From Campylorhamphus procurvoides (lineage: Eukaryota; Chordata; Aves; Passeriformes; Dendrocolaptidae): 64,000 nucleotides of DNA. A model generated the notes under the pieces. The model saw nothing but the letters and a program-made list of their open reading frames with translations, made no database searches and was not told the origin of the DNA. The translations under genes were made by a program, and so were the position numbers. Position 1 is the first letter of the stretch. Every line of letters starts with the position of its first letter. Shown here in pieces: positions 48,501 through 63,000 of the stretch. Where the stretch lies: NCBI GenBank assembly GCA_013396655.1, contig WBMV01004804.1, forward strand, positions 373,901-437,900, written 5' to 3'.

Positions 48501-49899
48501 CACATCTTTGACTCTTCACAGAAATTCTCATCCAACCTCCACTGCTCCAAATGAGCTGCTAGTCTGTCTGTCTCACTCTCTTCATTGCTTGCCATAAGCC
48601 AGGATTAGTGCTGGAAGGAGGACCTACCCTGTTTCCAGCCTTTTTCTCCAGACAATGCTGCACCTTTGGAAGATGAAGACATACAGCTTAGTCATCAGCT
48701 GGCTGGGACCTTAGCTTAGTAGATAGTTACAAGGATTAGAAAGTGCACCAAATTGCCAGTTACCAGCTCTAAGGAGAGGGCAATTTTTGACCAAAGAGCC
48801 CAATTGCTCACAGATGCCACAGTTTCACACATAACAGCTGCTTGCAAATGACACAGGCAGAGGGCTGAGTTAAGTGTGACCTGGCTATCATAACACCAAG
48901 TAGGAGATCAGAACTCATACCTGTCACCAGCTGTCTGTAACTGAAAGAAATGCGCAGAATCTCCACATTGACAAGAACAAAGAGGGAACAAAGTGTTCTT
49001 GAGATCCTCCTGCTGTCAGGTTCTCCCACAGCTCCACTCCTGGAACAGGTCTGTGGTACACAGGACTGACAGACACAGGCAATGCCAACCTTGCAGGTGC
49101 AATGGGGAGCGGTGGCGAGTTTCCAATGCCACCACTTCTCATACCCAAACAGTGCAAACAACATATTCTTCCTGTTCTTTCAGCCCAACCCAGGAATTCT
49201 GCTTCTACTTCTGTAAATGGTGGGATGCAGACACATGTAGAACTTGCATGACCGAAACACAGCTGGCTTCATGTGTCACTCCACACCTCAAAAGCCCAGC
49301 AGACCAGCACTCGAGACAGAACACACCTTCATTCACACCCCTCTTTTGTCCTGTCCAAAGCCTGCCGCACATAGTAACAGCAGGACTAGTTAAAAACTGA
49401 CACAGGAGTTCAAACTAATCTGGTGGCTTTGAGTACAAACAGTGCACAAACTGGCAGTTATTTTCAAAGCATCTCAGAACTGAAAAATATAAAGCCCGGA
49501 TTTATAAAGTGCTAAGACACTAATGTACTGTCAGTTAAAACCCTCCAGTGAATGAAAACCTCCACCTGCTCCCCCTTCTACCTCCAGCTCTCCAAAACCA
49601 AGAATGTCTCTTCCAGCTTTGTCCATGACATGACCCACTTCCATAATGCACTTCCACACAACTCTGCAATCCAAATGCAATCCAAGAAGTGGACAAATCA
49701 ACAGACAGAACTAAAAGGAGACAAGAAATCAGTAACAACAGATGCTTTGTACAACACTGTAACCTTACAGGCTGGCTTCCTCCTTCACTAAAAGCTGGCT
49801 TTCTACAAGCAGCATTTCATCTTTAACCACCACCTGTAGCTGCCTAAAGTCTCTCTCAACAAACACCACAGGACAGGTATTTGGTAAAAGAGATGTATA

Positions 49900-50914
49900 T
49901 TTATTCACTTTACAAAGAGGGTGGTTTTTAGTTGCAACAGCTCCATTTATAGACAAATATATTATTGTACATTATAGTGGTGAATGGCTCAAACCTTTAC
50001 CTTGTTTTTCTTTTAAAAATGTGTTTGCACCACTTCAGCTTCCATTAGCTGAACAAATAGCTGTCCTTGTTCTGCCACTGACAGATTAAAAATCCGTAAT
50101 AAAGGTATAGCTGTGTGCTATGTATTCACAAGCATTCACCTTCTCATTTCCCTGTGTCACTCCTCTCCCCACCCACCTCAACATGGTCTGTCTTCTGGGT
50201 TAGCATTAAACTTATATACAGCCTCCATTAAAACAAAATTAGGAGCCAGTGATAGCTCTAAAGTCCTTTTAAAGCACAAGAAAATTGATTTGTACATATA
50301 AAAGTCTTGAGTTCAAATTTGTTTAATAAAAAAAGAAAACCCCATTTTTAAGTCAGGTTGGCATTTAGATATTGCCGATGTATGGCTAAGCCAATGAAGA
50401 GGTGGGAAGAAAAGAATTTCAGTACAGAATTTAAATATTACAAAAATATCTTTTTTTCTTTTTTCTGTTTCCTTTTAAAGAAAAAAAACAGCAGGATGAC
50501 CACTTGCTATTGCTAACTGAAGCATAGAAAGAAGGTATAGACCAGTTGTGTTTGATCCTTGAATATCTGAAACAAATTCAATGTAAAGCTGAACCAAGTT
50601 TACCACACAAACAGAGGTGGCAGATTTATTTCACTTGAGATACAAATGCATGTCCACATGACAAGCATAATCTGACCATGAGGTGGAAGAAATGTTTCTA
50701 TAAGTAAGCGCAGGGAAATAGGGTGAGAGAAGGCTGGCACAGTTAAACATTCTGGATTCAGAAACGCACAGTGCCCCACATGTGCCTCTGCACACAGGCC
50801 GTGCAGACTCTGCACTCCTGATATGCAAATACAGCATCTTTCAGCAACACGATCCAGAATTAAAGAGGTTGGTGGCCCACTTGTTCAAACTGCTAACATT
50901 ATTCTTTCGTGCTG
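49900..50914 (-). other. WDR43: WDR43 3' untranslated region with two candidate polyadenylation signals
   Basis: Minus-strand AATAAA hexamers occur at 50625-50630 and 49900-49905, giving 3' UTRs of about 0.3 and 1.0 kb. The stretch is AT-rich with poly-U tracts and no open frame. Which site is used cannot be told from sequence. Confidence 0.6.
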
Positions 50915-51040
50915 TTATTCTTCTTCACTTTCGTTTTCTGGTTCCAAATCAGAATCACCATTGACTTCCTTTTCAACAGTCATGTCTTGTTCATCAGATT
51001 GCTCCCCGTTTTCTTCATCTTCATCTTCATCCCAGTTTTC
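50915..51040 (-). CDS. WDR43: WDR43 terminal coding exon, acidic tail
   Basis: The acceptor is ttttccccag; 41 codons from [18 protein letters not shown] to [10 protein letters not shown] precede TAA at 50915-50917. The tail ends in the same acidic string as human WDR43. Confidence 0.96.
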   Translation of the reverse strand, partial: ENWDEDEDEENGEQSDEQDMTVEKEVNGDSDLEPENESEEE

Positions 51041-54000
51041 CTGGGGAAAAAAATAAACCAGAAATGTTTGAACCCTTGTCAGTCACATCATTTCTGTTAC
51101 AAGCAAATGAGAGAAGATCTGGTCCAGTTCCACTTACATCAGAGTCTTTATCTGCAATCATCTCATCATCTGAGCCTTCCTCCTCTGAGGATTCTGCAAA
51201 GAGAAAACAATCTCTTAGTCTAGAGAACAGGCTTTAAAATATCTCTGTGCAAACAAGGCCCAACCCCACATGCTGCCAAGTCTTCAAACTCTGCTATTTC
51301 AATTCCAAAGCCAATTCTACCTCAGGATGAAGGAAACATCAATTAGGAACAAATCACTTCTGTTACAAATATACACAGTGAAGATGCAGTAGGAAAAAAG
51401 CCAAACTGGAAGTGCACATGCACACACAGAGACATCCACTACATTTATGTCCTGTTGACTCAAACATAGAAGCCCTTAACTGTATATACCTTACCAGATG
51501 GGCAGGTAACAGTAGAAATTTGAGGTTGCCAGGTAAGTTAAAGCAGTACACAACTTCCATTTCACTGATTTCTTCAATTGTGAAGCAAGGATGGAAGGGA
51601 ATGAAAAAAGATAAAAGGAAGGGGAGGAGGGAGCAACTAGCTCTGCAAGATGTCCCCAATCATTAGCCAGAGATTTTACTGCCACAGACATTCCAAAAAA
51701 CCTCTCACTTTGCAGACTGTACACTGGTAGATAAGTACAGGAGTATGATGAACAGCCACCAAGTACTGTCATGTGAATCGAGGAGCTGAGCCACACTTAG
51801 GATACAACACTTACCATCCTCATAGACCAGCTTTGCAGTCTGATTAACCTCGGGTACCTCTTGAACTACTTCTGATGCTGCAACCTGAATGGAATTTGTA
51901 GATTAGATGAAATCATGTATTTCAGCCTTAACGGCAACAAAACTCAATGATTCAAATGAAGTCTACATCAAAAGTAACACAAATTAATCCATTTACAGTA
52001 GTGGTTTAACAGACAAGTACAAATGACAAAGTAAAATGAATCATCTGCTCTGAAGGGGCTGAGTGCCTCCTACTTACTCCTCTTTAAAACTCTACGGGTC
52101 AGTAGACGCATTTGGCAGGACAAAACGTGTAACACTTCCAGAGAGCCCAGAGTGACAAGACAGGCAATTAAGTGCAGTGATTGAGCATTACCAGCATCAG
52201 TACAGTTCCCAATGGCAGGTCACATCAGATGCAACACAACAGGAGGTAAAGTCTGTAAACAATACTCCTGCACATCACATGTTATTTTGCTAAAGCTCAC
52301 CTGGCTAACAAGAATGAAGAGTCTTCCATGTAGACGGGAAAGCTTTTGCAACGTTTTTACTCTGCTCTCCATTAACTGGTATAACATTCCCAGCTGAGGA
52401 ATAAGGTCTGGCAACTTGGGATAAGAGACAGACGAGAAAAAAAAAAAAAAGCAGGCTGTTAACCAACACATCCCAAATGTCTTTTTTTTTGTTATTACTA
52501 TTTTAAACTACCTCTGTGTGTTTAGGGCAAGCAACCCTTGCTCACATTATCCTAGACAGAAGGGAGAGCTTAGAGTTCACAAAAATCTCCTGCAGCCTGA
52601 TCAATTAACACTTGGACATCTACTTTTTAAAAGGGTAATTCTTACACTATTTTTCCTTTCCACAGACACTGCCATAAGCATGTGTCAAAGCACGGCAGAG
52701 AAAGCTGCATAAATAGGAACTGAGCATACACCAGTGCACAAATGCAGCCTCCACAACATCTGCAAGTTCAGCAATCTTACAATAAATGGGAAAAAGAACT
52801 GACAGTGTCAAAACATCTTTTTCTTAACCCAGCAAGAGCAATGTGTCTGCTTGTAAGGCAAGGCTAGACTTCAGTCTATCCAGAAGCTATGATATTACTT
52901 CCTACCCTGCCACATCTTTACCCCATAAATTTAGCCATGCCCAAGACAGTCTCAAGACGAGCATTGCAAGAGCAAAGAAAACTTAGTTCTGTAAGATTTA
53001 GTGACACAGGCTAGATTACTCTTTGACAGTAATTTTGCTCCTTCTCACAGGTGTGACATAACTTATCTGGGTTTGACTTTCGGATGGCTACAATTATGTC
53101 ACGAATGACTGAGACAAACAATTTATCAGCAATGTGCAGTAGTTTGGCAAAAGTGCTGAAGTACAGCCCTCCGTACATTGATTTGGGCACTGTCACAGGT
53201 GGAAAGCAGGAGACAGATTCCTGAAGAAAGAGTATACATTTATTTAATCATTAAATCTAGTTTTAGTTAAGTGCGTTTCCATTAATGGAAAATACTTACT
53301 GTGGAAAGGTAGGATGCATGTAGGGTAAAAACAGACTTCAGCCATCGAACCATTAGTGAGGCACTGGAAAAGATAAATTAATTGTATCAAATTGATACTG
53401 GCTGAGAGACACTCATTTCACATTCTACAAGCTAAATAGTTCTATATGAAGTATTCCTTTTTCATTAAAGATAAATACAGATGGAAATGTAATAGTTTGG
53501 CTATCCACATGAGATATGCAAGTTGCTAGGAAAAGAACAGACATTTCAGTGACGGACTAAACTAGACATGTTCAGGGGTCTGTGCTTCTCCCATCTTTTA
53601 TGGGAGGACTCAGTGAATAAAAAAAAATCAAAGTGTGCTACTTTTTTCTCCACCTACAATGAGGAAATTTATATTTAGAAAAATAAACTCAAAACCAAAC
53701 CAATCTAGTCCCTGCAATTCATTACAGCTAGTCTCAGCAGAGGTGTTCTTATGGCAACATAAAAAGACAAGGGGGGAGCTGGTTCTGCTATTAAACACAA
53801 TACCAGAAGATGTCTAAATATATTTTATCATTAAACTGAACAAGCTGATAATTAAACTGGAAATCTGATAGCTATTTTATTTTACACGTTGATCAGGTTC
53901 ACATTGTCAACGTTTGGGGACTTCAGTTAATTCTCAGGATTACACACTTATTTCAGGTATCCTTTTCCAATTTCACTTCAGCCATCCTGACAAAGCCTTA

Positions 54001-57000
54001 ATAACAGTTCCTCTTTGCAACCACAATCGGGTGAGAGTTTAACCTCCAGATGCTTCAGTTTAATTACAGTTACTATGGAAATCAATCACATAGGTGGTGG
54101 GAGGGACACACAGGAAAATTTTCTGGTGAATTAAACTGCAGTTGTGTCTCTTACCTGTATGGGTTGCCCTGCAATCTCTTCGTAAGCTAAAAGGACAAAA
54201 AAAAGCCAGCAATAAGTAACAAACATAATGAATTTAAAAACCCATCATTACATTCATGTGACAGCCCCAATATTGGGGCAGAAAGTTCTCCAAGGCATCT
54301 GAAATATGCTAGGACTAACCACTGCCAGGCTCCAGAAAATTACTCTGCTGGCTCTACCATCCTGTACACAGGCTGGTAACCTGTAAATTCTTTCATGATT
54401 ACAAGAAAGCCATAACTCTTAAGAGGAAATATATCAGCAAAACTTAAAGCTGGCAGGAGCAAGTAGAAGGAAACCCCCTTTTTTACATGTCTCTCTGTGT
54501 TTGCTTAGTAAAGGAGGGCAGACAATTTGGGGAAACAAGTGAAGGTAGTATGAGGTAAAAGCTATTTCCCAGAACGAATCTCAAGCTCTGGAGAAGGCAA
54601 TTACAAGAAGATCTGTCCATCCATTGAGATCACGCAAACACACACTTTCACGTAGATGGCTTGACAAAAGTCCCAGGGAAGAATACTGCATCTCATGAGC
54701 ATAACCCTATAGAAGCACCACAAGACTAAACAGTCAGCACCAGGACAACTGCATAATTCCACTAAGATCAGTACTGTAAGTAAAAATTAAATCTTATTTG
54801 TGGCCAACACATTGAAATACAGAACTCTATAACTATTAACTTATGTTATAGAATGTCATTGGCATAACAGGAGCAACTAATCAACATTCAGTTTTAAAAA
54901 GTAATGTCTAGTTAAGGCTAATCATTAAAATATTTCTGCCCAAACACAGATTTTATTTAATATCACTGAATAAGCAGTTCAGAAGCCAAAATCCCTTTTA
55001 AAATTGCTACTAAGTGATGCTGCAATGGTTAAGTATAGCAACTGGGCTTCTGATTATCTTCAAAAGAGGAAAGAAATTGCCCCTCATTTTCCAAGTGTTT
55101 TCTAAACTCACTAAGTAACCATTCTGTTATTCATCGTCTCGTGAGTATCCAGTGTATTTATGCTCAGATAGCTTGGTCTGGCTAGCACTGCTATTTTCAT
55201 GCTTCAAATTATAGTCCATGTTAGTAGTTGAAAAGAAGATATAATGGCAATTGTTTGCCATGTACTAAACATGCTGTTGCTTAATCTCTTCCATTTCCCC
55301 GCCCCCCTCCAACTCGTCATTTAAGATATTATTACATTATTTAATGTTCTTCCTAGCTTTGACAGTGCCACTTGGTCCTTTGGTTAAGCTTCAGCCAGAG
55401 AAGACAAAGAGTGTATCAGAGATAAATTAAGAAACATTTCTGGGCCATTGAAAATACCAAGCCAATTTCATTAGTAAAAACAAAGATAAAAACATATCCT
55501 GGATTTTCCCCAGCTAGAATGCGAACTACAACTGGCTTGTATGATAGTACAAGAAAGACAGTCTCTCCTACCTCATGCAGCAGTGGAATGACAGCATATA
55601 TAGGCATTCTGGCTACTGTGTTCTTAACTATATTTTCCTTTCTTGTATTAAGCACTTTCTGTTAAAATGAAAAAAATATGATCAGAGAATCCTTCACTTG
55701 TAACATGTATGAACAATCAGCAAAATCAAAACTCCTGGCTTTAAATTTCTTTATAAGCTAAGATGAGGATAAGGAGCAAAAGACATGCTATGAAAAGGAG
55801 TTCCATTTTCAAAGTCAGCTACAATTAACAAAGTAAGACACCCTACCCATCTAAAACAATCTGCCATTGCCTTTAGCCCATTTTGTCCCATGTTAGAAAT
55901 AAAACATCACAGGCACATTAAATTTCCCTTGCTATTTTCTGTTTGTCTTCTGTAAATGCCTTTCATCGGCATCCATGACAAGAAATTTCTATTCAGTGTC
56001 ACAATCTTAACATTTCCGTGCCCCAGTACTTTTACTTCCTCCCAGTCCAAGCGCAACAGTAAGCTTTTTCAAGTGTAACTATAATCATCAATGCATTTTT
56101 CAAACAGTATCTACTTAAAAACTCAGAAGACTAAGCACAGATTATGCTCCAGCTCAAGCTCAGGGGAAGACAGCTGCATTGGTAACACTACTTGCACAAC
56201 ATCTGACCTGTGACATAACAAATTTATCTTAAAGTGCCTCCAAGTTCATGGACTGATTCAGAAAGCAAGGCAGATAACAAAAAAATAATACTGCCCCTAC
56301 AGTTCATAGTACCACTGCCTTGAGCAGCAAATCAGCAAAAGGCAGCTGGAGAAAACAAGACGTTCTCGACAGTTCAGCCCTCCGGCTTTCAGGAAGGCTC
56401 CTCACAAGCCCCAGTGAATTGATCAAAGGGCATACACTGAGCTTGCAACACTTACATTTAAGATTTCTGCATCGTTGCTTTCCAAGCCCTGAACCAGCAG
56501 CACAGCAAAGCTGTCTGTTTGTGGAAGGCCACCTGGAGTTTTCACTTTGCTCACATCAATATCCAATGCCCCAAGGCGCTCCTCAATGCTCTCCTGCACA
56601 TGGAAAATGGCAGTGCTGTTTCAGTGCAGCTTCTCAGAAATACCAGCTGAAAGCAAAGTACCTAACTTACAGCATTCCCTCTAATCCTGCTGGAAAATAA
56701 CACAAATTTGGCATATTCTTTTAAACATACTGATGGAGAAAAGCATGAGAAAAGAAACGAAGATGAAGTTTTGACTGAAAGACACTAATATACCTTGGCA
56801 CTGACATACAGACACGTGTGACAATATTCTGCAATAACCTGGCAAAACTACAGGCAAGGCACACAGGGCTTGAGTGAAGGAAATGTTCTGAGCAGAGGGA
56901 CTGCTCTTCCATACAAAAATATGGTATCTTTAACCTTTCTTTCACACCTAACAAAGCAAATTCAAGTTCACCCAAAGAAATTACAGTGATGATTTATTAT

Positions 57001-60000
57001 TCTAGTTTCTCCATTATTGCTATGTTTAAAACAGGAAGCCCTTTACCTCTGTCTCTCCCGGTTTCCTCTTGTTTTTCTTCTTCTCCTTTCCCGAGGCTGG
57101 AGTTTTGACAGCTGTACTATGTCCTGGAATGCCAGGCACTAGAACTTTGGTGTCTGAGTTCACAACAGGCGTCTTTACCTGGTATACAGAGATAACCACA
57201 TGTGCATGAATTGCTAGGACCTTGGGTTTTCTTCCAATTTAAAATACTGATTTTATTCTGAGACTCTTTTAGGTACATGGTAAAACCAGACTGAGACAAC
57301 CCATCTTCTTAATATAAGTACTAAGAAAATCCTAGATTTTTAAGAGCAATGAATAATCAAGTAACAGTCAGCTAATTATCATAATTAACTAAAGAAAGAG
57401 TCTCTTTGGAATCACCTGTGAATCATTTTTCTTACAAACTTTTGCCATAACATTCACAGAACTAAGCCTTTGTATCCAACGACAAATATTTGGATGTTTG
57501 CTAGCAAATAGATACATGTACTAACAGTCAGCCCCATAAGCCACATGCAGATTAATTCAGCATCCACTGAAAGGCAGTAACCGACCACAAAAAGCAGCAC
57601 AATGTAACAGCAAAAGGTAGTTACTATTCACTTCAATCTCAACTACTTTTCTCTAGAGATTGCTCAAACACAGAACTCAATTGTCTGAATTACACTATGA
57701 TCATGATGACAGAGCAACCTCAGATTATACCAAAACAAGCTAAGGGCATCATCTTCAATGACCACAAAGGAGACGGAATTTTAAAGGCAATATATTTAAT
57801 AACCAAGTGCTCCCCTGACCCATAGAGGAGATGAGGGAGTATGCCACTCCTAGAATATCAAGAACGCTACCTGCTACTTCCAGAACACTTTTTAACCACA
57901 GCATTTTTGTCCAGGTCTTTTTTTGAAGTACCTGCCTAAACTTCAGTACTTGTGGAATCCCTGCTGGGTGCCCACTGAAGTGATACAAATATAATCTACT
58001 ACAGTGAGCAAAGCAACTTTCACATCGTGTGTAAAAGTAAAAAAAAAAAAAATTATTTTTCTGGCTCAATAATTTTAATGCAGAACAGCAATGGTGTTAA
58101 AATACTACCCTCTTTGCTCAACACACTCATTACTGACCTTCTCCCCACACGACATGCTCAGACAGCCAAGAGAAATGTGTCTTCACTGGAATTCAGCAAA
58201 AAGCGAAACCAAGATGGGTATCATCACTGCATGCCAGGGAGTTCCTACACCTCTCACTGCAAGTCAGCTCTGCTACCCACCAGCTCCAGGGCTGAGGAAT
58301 CAGCACAAAACCCCGCCTGGCTGATGGAGCCCAGATCCAGCAGATAACTTTAGGGTCAGAAAAACAGCGCTGTCTGCTCACTTCACTGATACTCCAAGCA
58401 TTTCACATCTTCAAGGCCTTGAATATGCACAATGATTAAGAACTTCACAGCCTGTCTCTAAACACCCAGGGGATTCTGCATGAGAGAAAACAGTGGCAAG
58501 TGGCCTCAGTGGACACTGCTGCCATTTAAGTGCCAAGTTCACATTCCCATGTCTCTGTGAGCAGGAACACATGGAGACCACATCACTGAAGAGACAGAAG
58601 GACATACCCTTTAAGGTTCCATTATATTTTATTTAGACTCTAAAACAAAGCCATTCCACCTTCATCCCAAACCATCAGGGTCAAAGAGGCCATACAAATG
58701 GACAGACTATAAGGAAAGGACTGCTCTCAGGCACAAAAACCCCACCAATCAGTCTTGTCTCTCAAGCAGATCTGCTGAGAACAGAAGGGTCTCCACGTGC
58801 TCTCCCACATGCCAGGATACACAGCAGCCACGGAGTTCTCTTTACCCACACCTGCCTGAGTGCTATGGATATCTGCAGCTACCACTGCAGCCCTGAACAG
58901 GTCCACCCAGAAATCCAATCTCATTTTAAGTGAGCAGTGAATTCTACCATTTCCAAAGCAAAAGAAGAGAAGCAACAAAATCACATTTCACACAAAGCTC
59001 ACCTTTGTTAGAGCAGCCTCTGTTTTAAGTGACAACACTTTCTGGATGTCCCTTACCAAACATATGTGGGATTCACTGGTGTTCAAAGACTAGAAGGACA
59101 AAAACAAAACCAGTTAATACATTTAACATTCACACCTACAATTTATTATACTACTTAAAGAAAAGACTACAGACGTATAAATTAGAATAAACTCCTTTTT
59201 TCACTCTAGAACAGCAGCTCCTTTGCATATCTGCCTTTTGTTACCAAATCTCTGTGCTCTCTGATGAAGTTTGAACAGGTAAAATGAAACAGTATTAAAA
59301 CCAGTTTCCGTGGCCTAACTCAGCAACAGCAAAAAAAGGCAAGAAACAGCCAGTAATTATGTCAAGCTGTGCTCCAACTGAAAGAATGGAAGAATACAAA
59401 TCACTTTTTGAAGCAGCTCTGAAGCAACGGTCATAGCTCCCAAAACCAGGGAAAGGAATACGTTTAGTATTGTTATAAAATTTCAAAAAAGTAAAAATAA
59501 TAAAAATTAAAATTTCTCCAATTGAGAGCAACATGCAGTTGACATTACAGAATCCAAACCCCCTCTGTTGAGTTTTACATACCACTTTCTCTATGATGGG
59601 CTGTGAGCTGTTTCCATACACCAGCTGCAGAGACTGTTTGTCTGTGCAAAATGCAGCTGCCAGAATAGGGACTGGTTTCGGTGTGGAGTCCCCGTCATTT
59701 CCAGGCGTTGCTATCTGGATAGTACAGTTTGATGTTAAGGGTTTTTTGCAATAACTGAGGGGAAAAAAAAAGAAATTTAAAAATTCCAAGAGGTTTAGGT
59801 TTAGCTTGAACACTTCAGTATCTTGCACATCTAAACAACTTTTCATTAGCAGTCCTCAGGAAACTCAGCCATTTTACAGCTTTTACAGATGGTTAAGATG
59901 AGGCACAGACACACAAAATTTGGCTTAAAGCCACACTTAATATCAAAGTGCAGCACAGTCACCAACAAGTGTGTCCTCCAAAAATGTGTCGAGCAACCCA

Positions 60001-63000
60001 AGATGAAGAGCCAGCTGTAACCTGGTTTGCAGCAGACACAAGAACTTAAAGGCAGCAGCATAACAAAACCGAACTTTGAGTTACAGTAATCCTAGACTTT
60101 TCCCAAAGACACTCTAAAGATGAATGATAACTTACCCATTTAAGATATGTTCAAATAAATGCAACTGCCCATCTCTGCACACAACTGCTAACTTCACCGG
60201 CTGAAAGAAGGTACAGTAAGAGAGTTTGATTAGATCAAAGAACAAACCTCCTGGAAATACAGGACATCAAGAAACAGTTGCATGGCTGTGACTTGACTTT
60301 CTGAACTACATCTGTAAGGAAAATCAAAGACATAACTCAGAAACATTCAGTACAACTATTAGGAGATAAAAATATAACTCATAACTGTACTTTGCTGTAT
60401 CACTACTAATATACGCCAGTTTGAAGTTTTCACACTAGCTTATCTAGAGGCACAGGTCTACAAAGGCATTGACACTGTAAATATGCTTAGAATAAAGAAA
60501 CTGAGTCCACTGAGCAATTAAATTACAGGGGTATGTTACAAAATTGTGGTGGTTTAGTTTTCTTGGTTTTGGTCTAGGCCTTCCATAGTAACAGTTAAAA
60601 CTAAGAAAGTATTCCACACCATTCCTTTACATAATCAGGTGTATATAAGATGAGGAGGGGAGGTTCTTCTCTCTCTTTTTTTCATGTGCTTAGAAGACAG
60701 CAGGTCTCTGTGTGTTGACCTCTCTCTTACCAATATGAGTTGAAGCCTATCTGAGAGCTGTTGTCCGAAAGCCATGTGGAGGTAGAGATTTCTGCAGTTT
60801 CCTTGAGGGAAGTTTGGTGAGAGTTTATTGTGTTAGTTACTTTATTGAGCTACTTCCTGAGTTTACGAGTGTATCTGTTTCATTTTACCCGTTTTTGTCC
60901 TTTTTTCCCTTTTGGGGTTGTTTGGGATTCTTGTTCTCTATATTCATAGTGGTTAATTGTATATAACTGTAATATATGTGAATTTATATATATTTTTTAC
61001 TACAATTTTCTTTTGGTATTTTTTTTTCTCTCTCAGGAGGGAGGGAGTCTGTGTGGCCAACAGCTGGGTTTGGCAGGGAGCCCACCCAAATCTCCACAAA
61101 AATACTTTCCAATACATGCACTAAGAGGGAACAACTGGAAACATTAGAAAATGAAATGAAACAGCATGAAATACTGTTTTGAGAAATGAAATCTAAAGAG
61201 AGCAGGAGAAAAATGTTTTAAATAATTACTGAAAGTTTGTTAACATGTTTTACATGCAGATATTTTTCAAAAGGCAACTACTTTGAAAGACTTGTCCTTT
61301 CCAAAACTGAAACTTGGGCAATGTATATTGCTATTTCAACTCATTAAAGGCTAGTTAATTCAAAGTGAGTTACTCTGCCAAAACTATTTGAAATCAGAAA
61401 AAATCAGGACCATACTTAAAGTAGATTTTTAGAAATTATTTATTTCGTGTTTTTTCTGCCACGTTCTAACAACCATTTTGACTAGCTTGTTCTAAATAAG
61501 AAACAACTGACATTTCCACCATCACAAACAAAATTTCTGAAAAAAAAAACACTGAACTTGCACTTAGTAGCCTTCATAAGGAGCATTTCAAACTATCAGC
61601 TTTATAAATGCACCCATAATAAATATTTTTATACACATGAATTGGCATTCAGATCTCATCTTTGCATAACAGAACCCAAATAGAAACCAAGCTTCCTTCT
61701 TTATACCCTTAAATGAAACTGATGCGATAACTCAAAATTATTGAACATATACATTGTTACAAACTACTGCTCCTACCTCTTCTTTGACTTCTGATACAGT
61801 CAGGTCAACAAAAATTGGTTCATCTGATACTGCGAAAGACATCACTGTGTTCTTTTCTTTTCTATCTGATCTGATCTGCCTGGAAGACATGAACAGTACA
61901 CATTATTTACCACAGCACAAAAAGCACCCTCTGCACCTGACAAGCATTATAAAGCCTATAAATCACTAGCAACTGTGGTAATATCTACCACATCCAAAAG
62001 TATTATACTGACATTTCAGTTTTCAGCTTAGAAAATGTCCTAACGTATAAGTGCAAATTAACTCCCTGATGAAACTGAGCAAGAAAGCTTCACATAAACC
62101 TTAAAGTGCAAAGAACAAGGAATTTTATTACACAGTATGTTCTGGCAAACACTGGTGACACAAATGGCAACTGGAAGCATGCTCAGACACAGCCAAGGAA
62201 AATCAGGTCTTCACTGAACCATCAGTGACTCGAAACCACCATTTAAGAGATCATCACTGCATTCTTCCAGAGAGTGCCCTTTCTGCTTCACCTTCTGTTT
62301 AATCAGAGTTCAGAATATACTTGGTGAATGTGTGCTCAATACTGATCTCAATACTGATCACAATCAAAGTCACAAATTATGAAAAACGTACATACCATAC
62401 ACTCAATAATCGGTCATGTATAGCTCCAGACAAGAAATAAAGTCCTGTAATCCCATCAAAAGGTATACTTTCATTCATAGGTTTCACTGTGGTAAACATT
62501 AATGATGACACTGATGTAGCATGGCCTGTGAAATGCTAAGAGAAAAAAAACAGGATCTTTCAATGATTGTCATAAGCAGTCTTACAGTAAAAAACAAAAC
62601 ACCAGGTAACAAAGAATACTAGGAAAGATTCAAGTGCCAACAAGGACAACTCAGTGGTTTTTTAACTAGTGATCCTTTGCATTTCTGTATGTCCCGCCAG
62701 GTATTTACGAGCATTTTAAAAGTTAGGTGGGGAATCAAAGGTAAATACACTGGGACTAAATCCATGCAAATGAAATCATACCCACCTGTACTACTGTTTC
62801 TGTCACAAAGCACTTCCCTTCACAGCCCCAGTTTTACACTTCAACATGTACAATGAAACTAGATTCTTAGTTTGATTCTCAGCTTTACAAACGGATGCAC
62901 AGAAATGCTGACACGCTAAGTCTGTGCAACACACCATACCCAGAGCCCCCCAAAACTGGTTCTTCAATCTACTTCTGCAAATAGTGGTTTTGGTCATCAT

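Larger units (their letters stand above)
24541..49899. other. Intergenic region, about 25 kb, between the WDR43 3' end and TOGARAM2
   Basis: I find no chain of exons, no RNA gene and no clear transposon beyond the microsatellite at 45.5 kb. Open frames are short. The two longest (43279-43851 plus, 190 codons; 47890-48411 plus, 173 codons) show no motif or repeat and look like chance. A slightly GC-richer patch lies at 36.54-36.96 kb. The sequence cccatgagctttttttcta occurs twice, near 42.22 and 42.50 kb. Confidence 0.5.

Noticed and set aside
56010..56110. TGATGA with a CTGA about 105 nt downstream in a WDR43 intron
   Set aside because: Spacing is too long and the flanks do not pair; no rRNA complementarity recognised.
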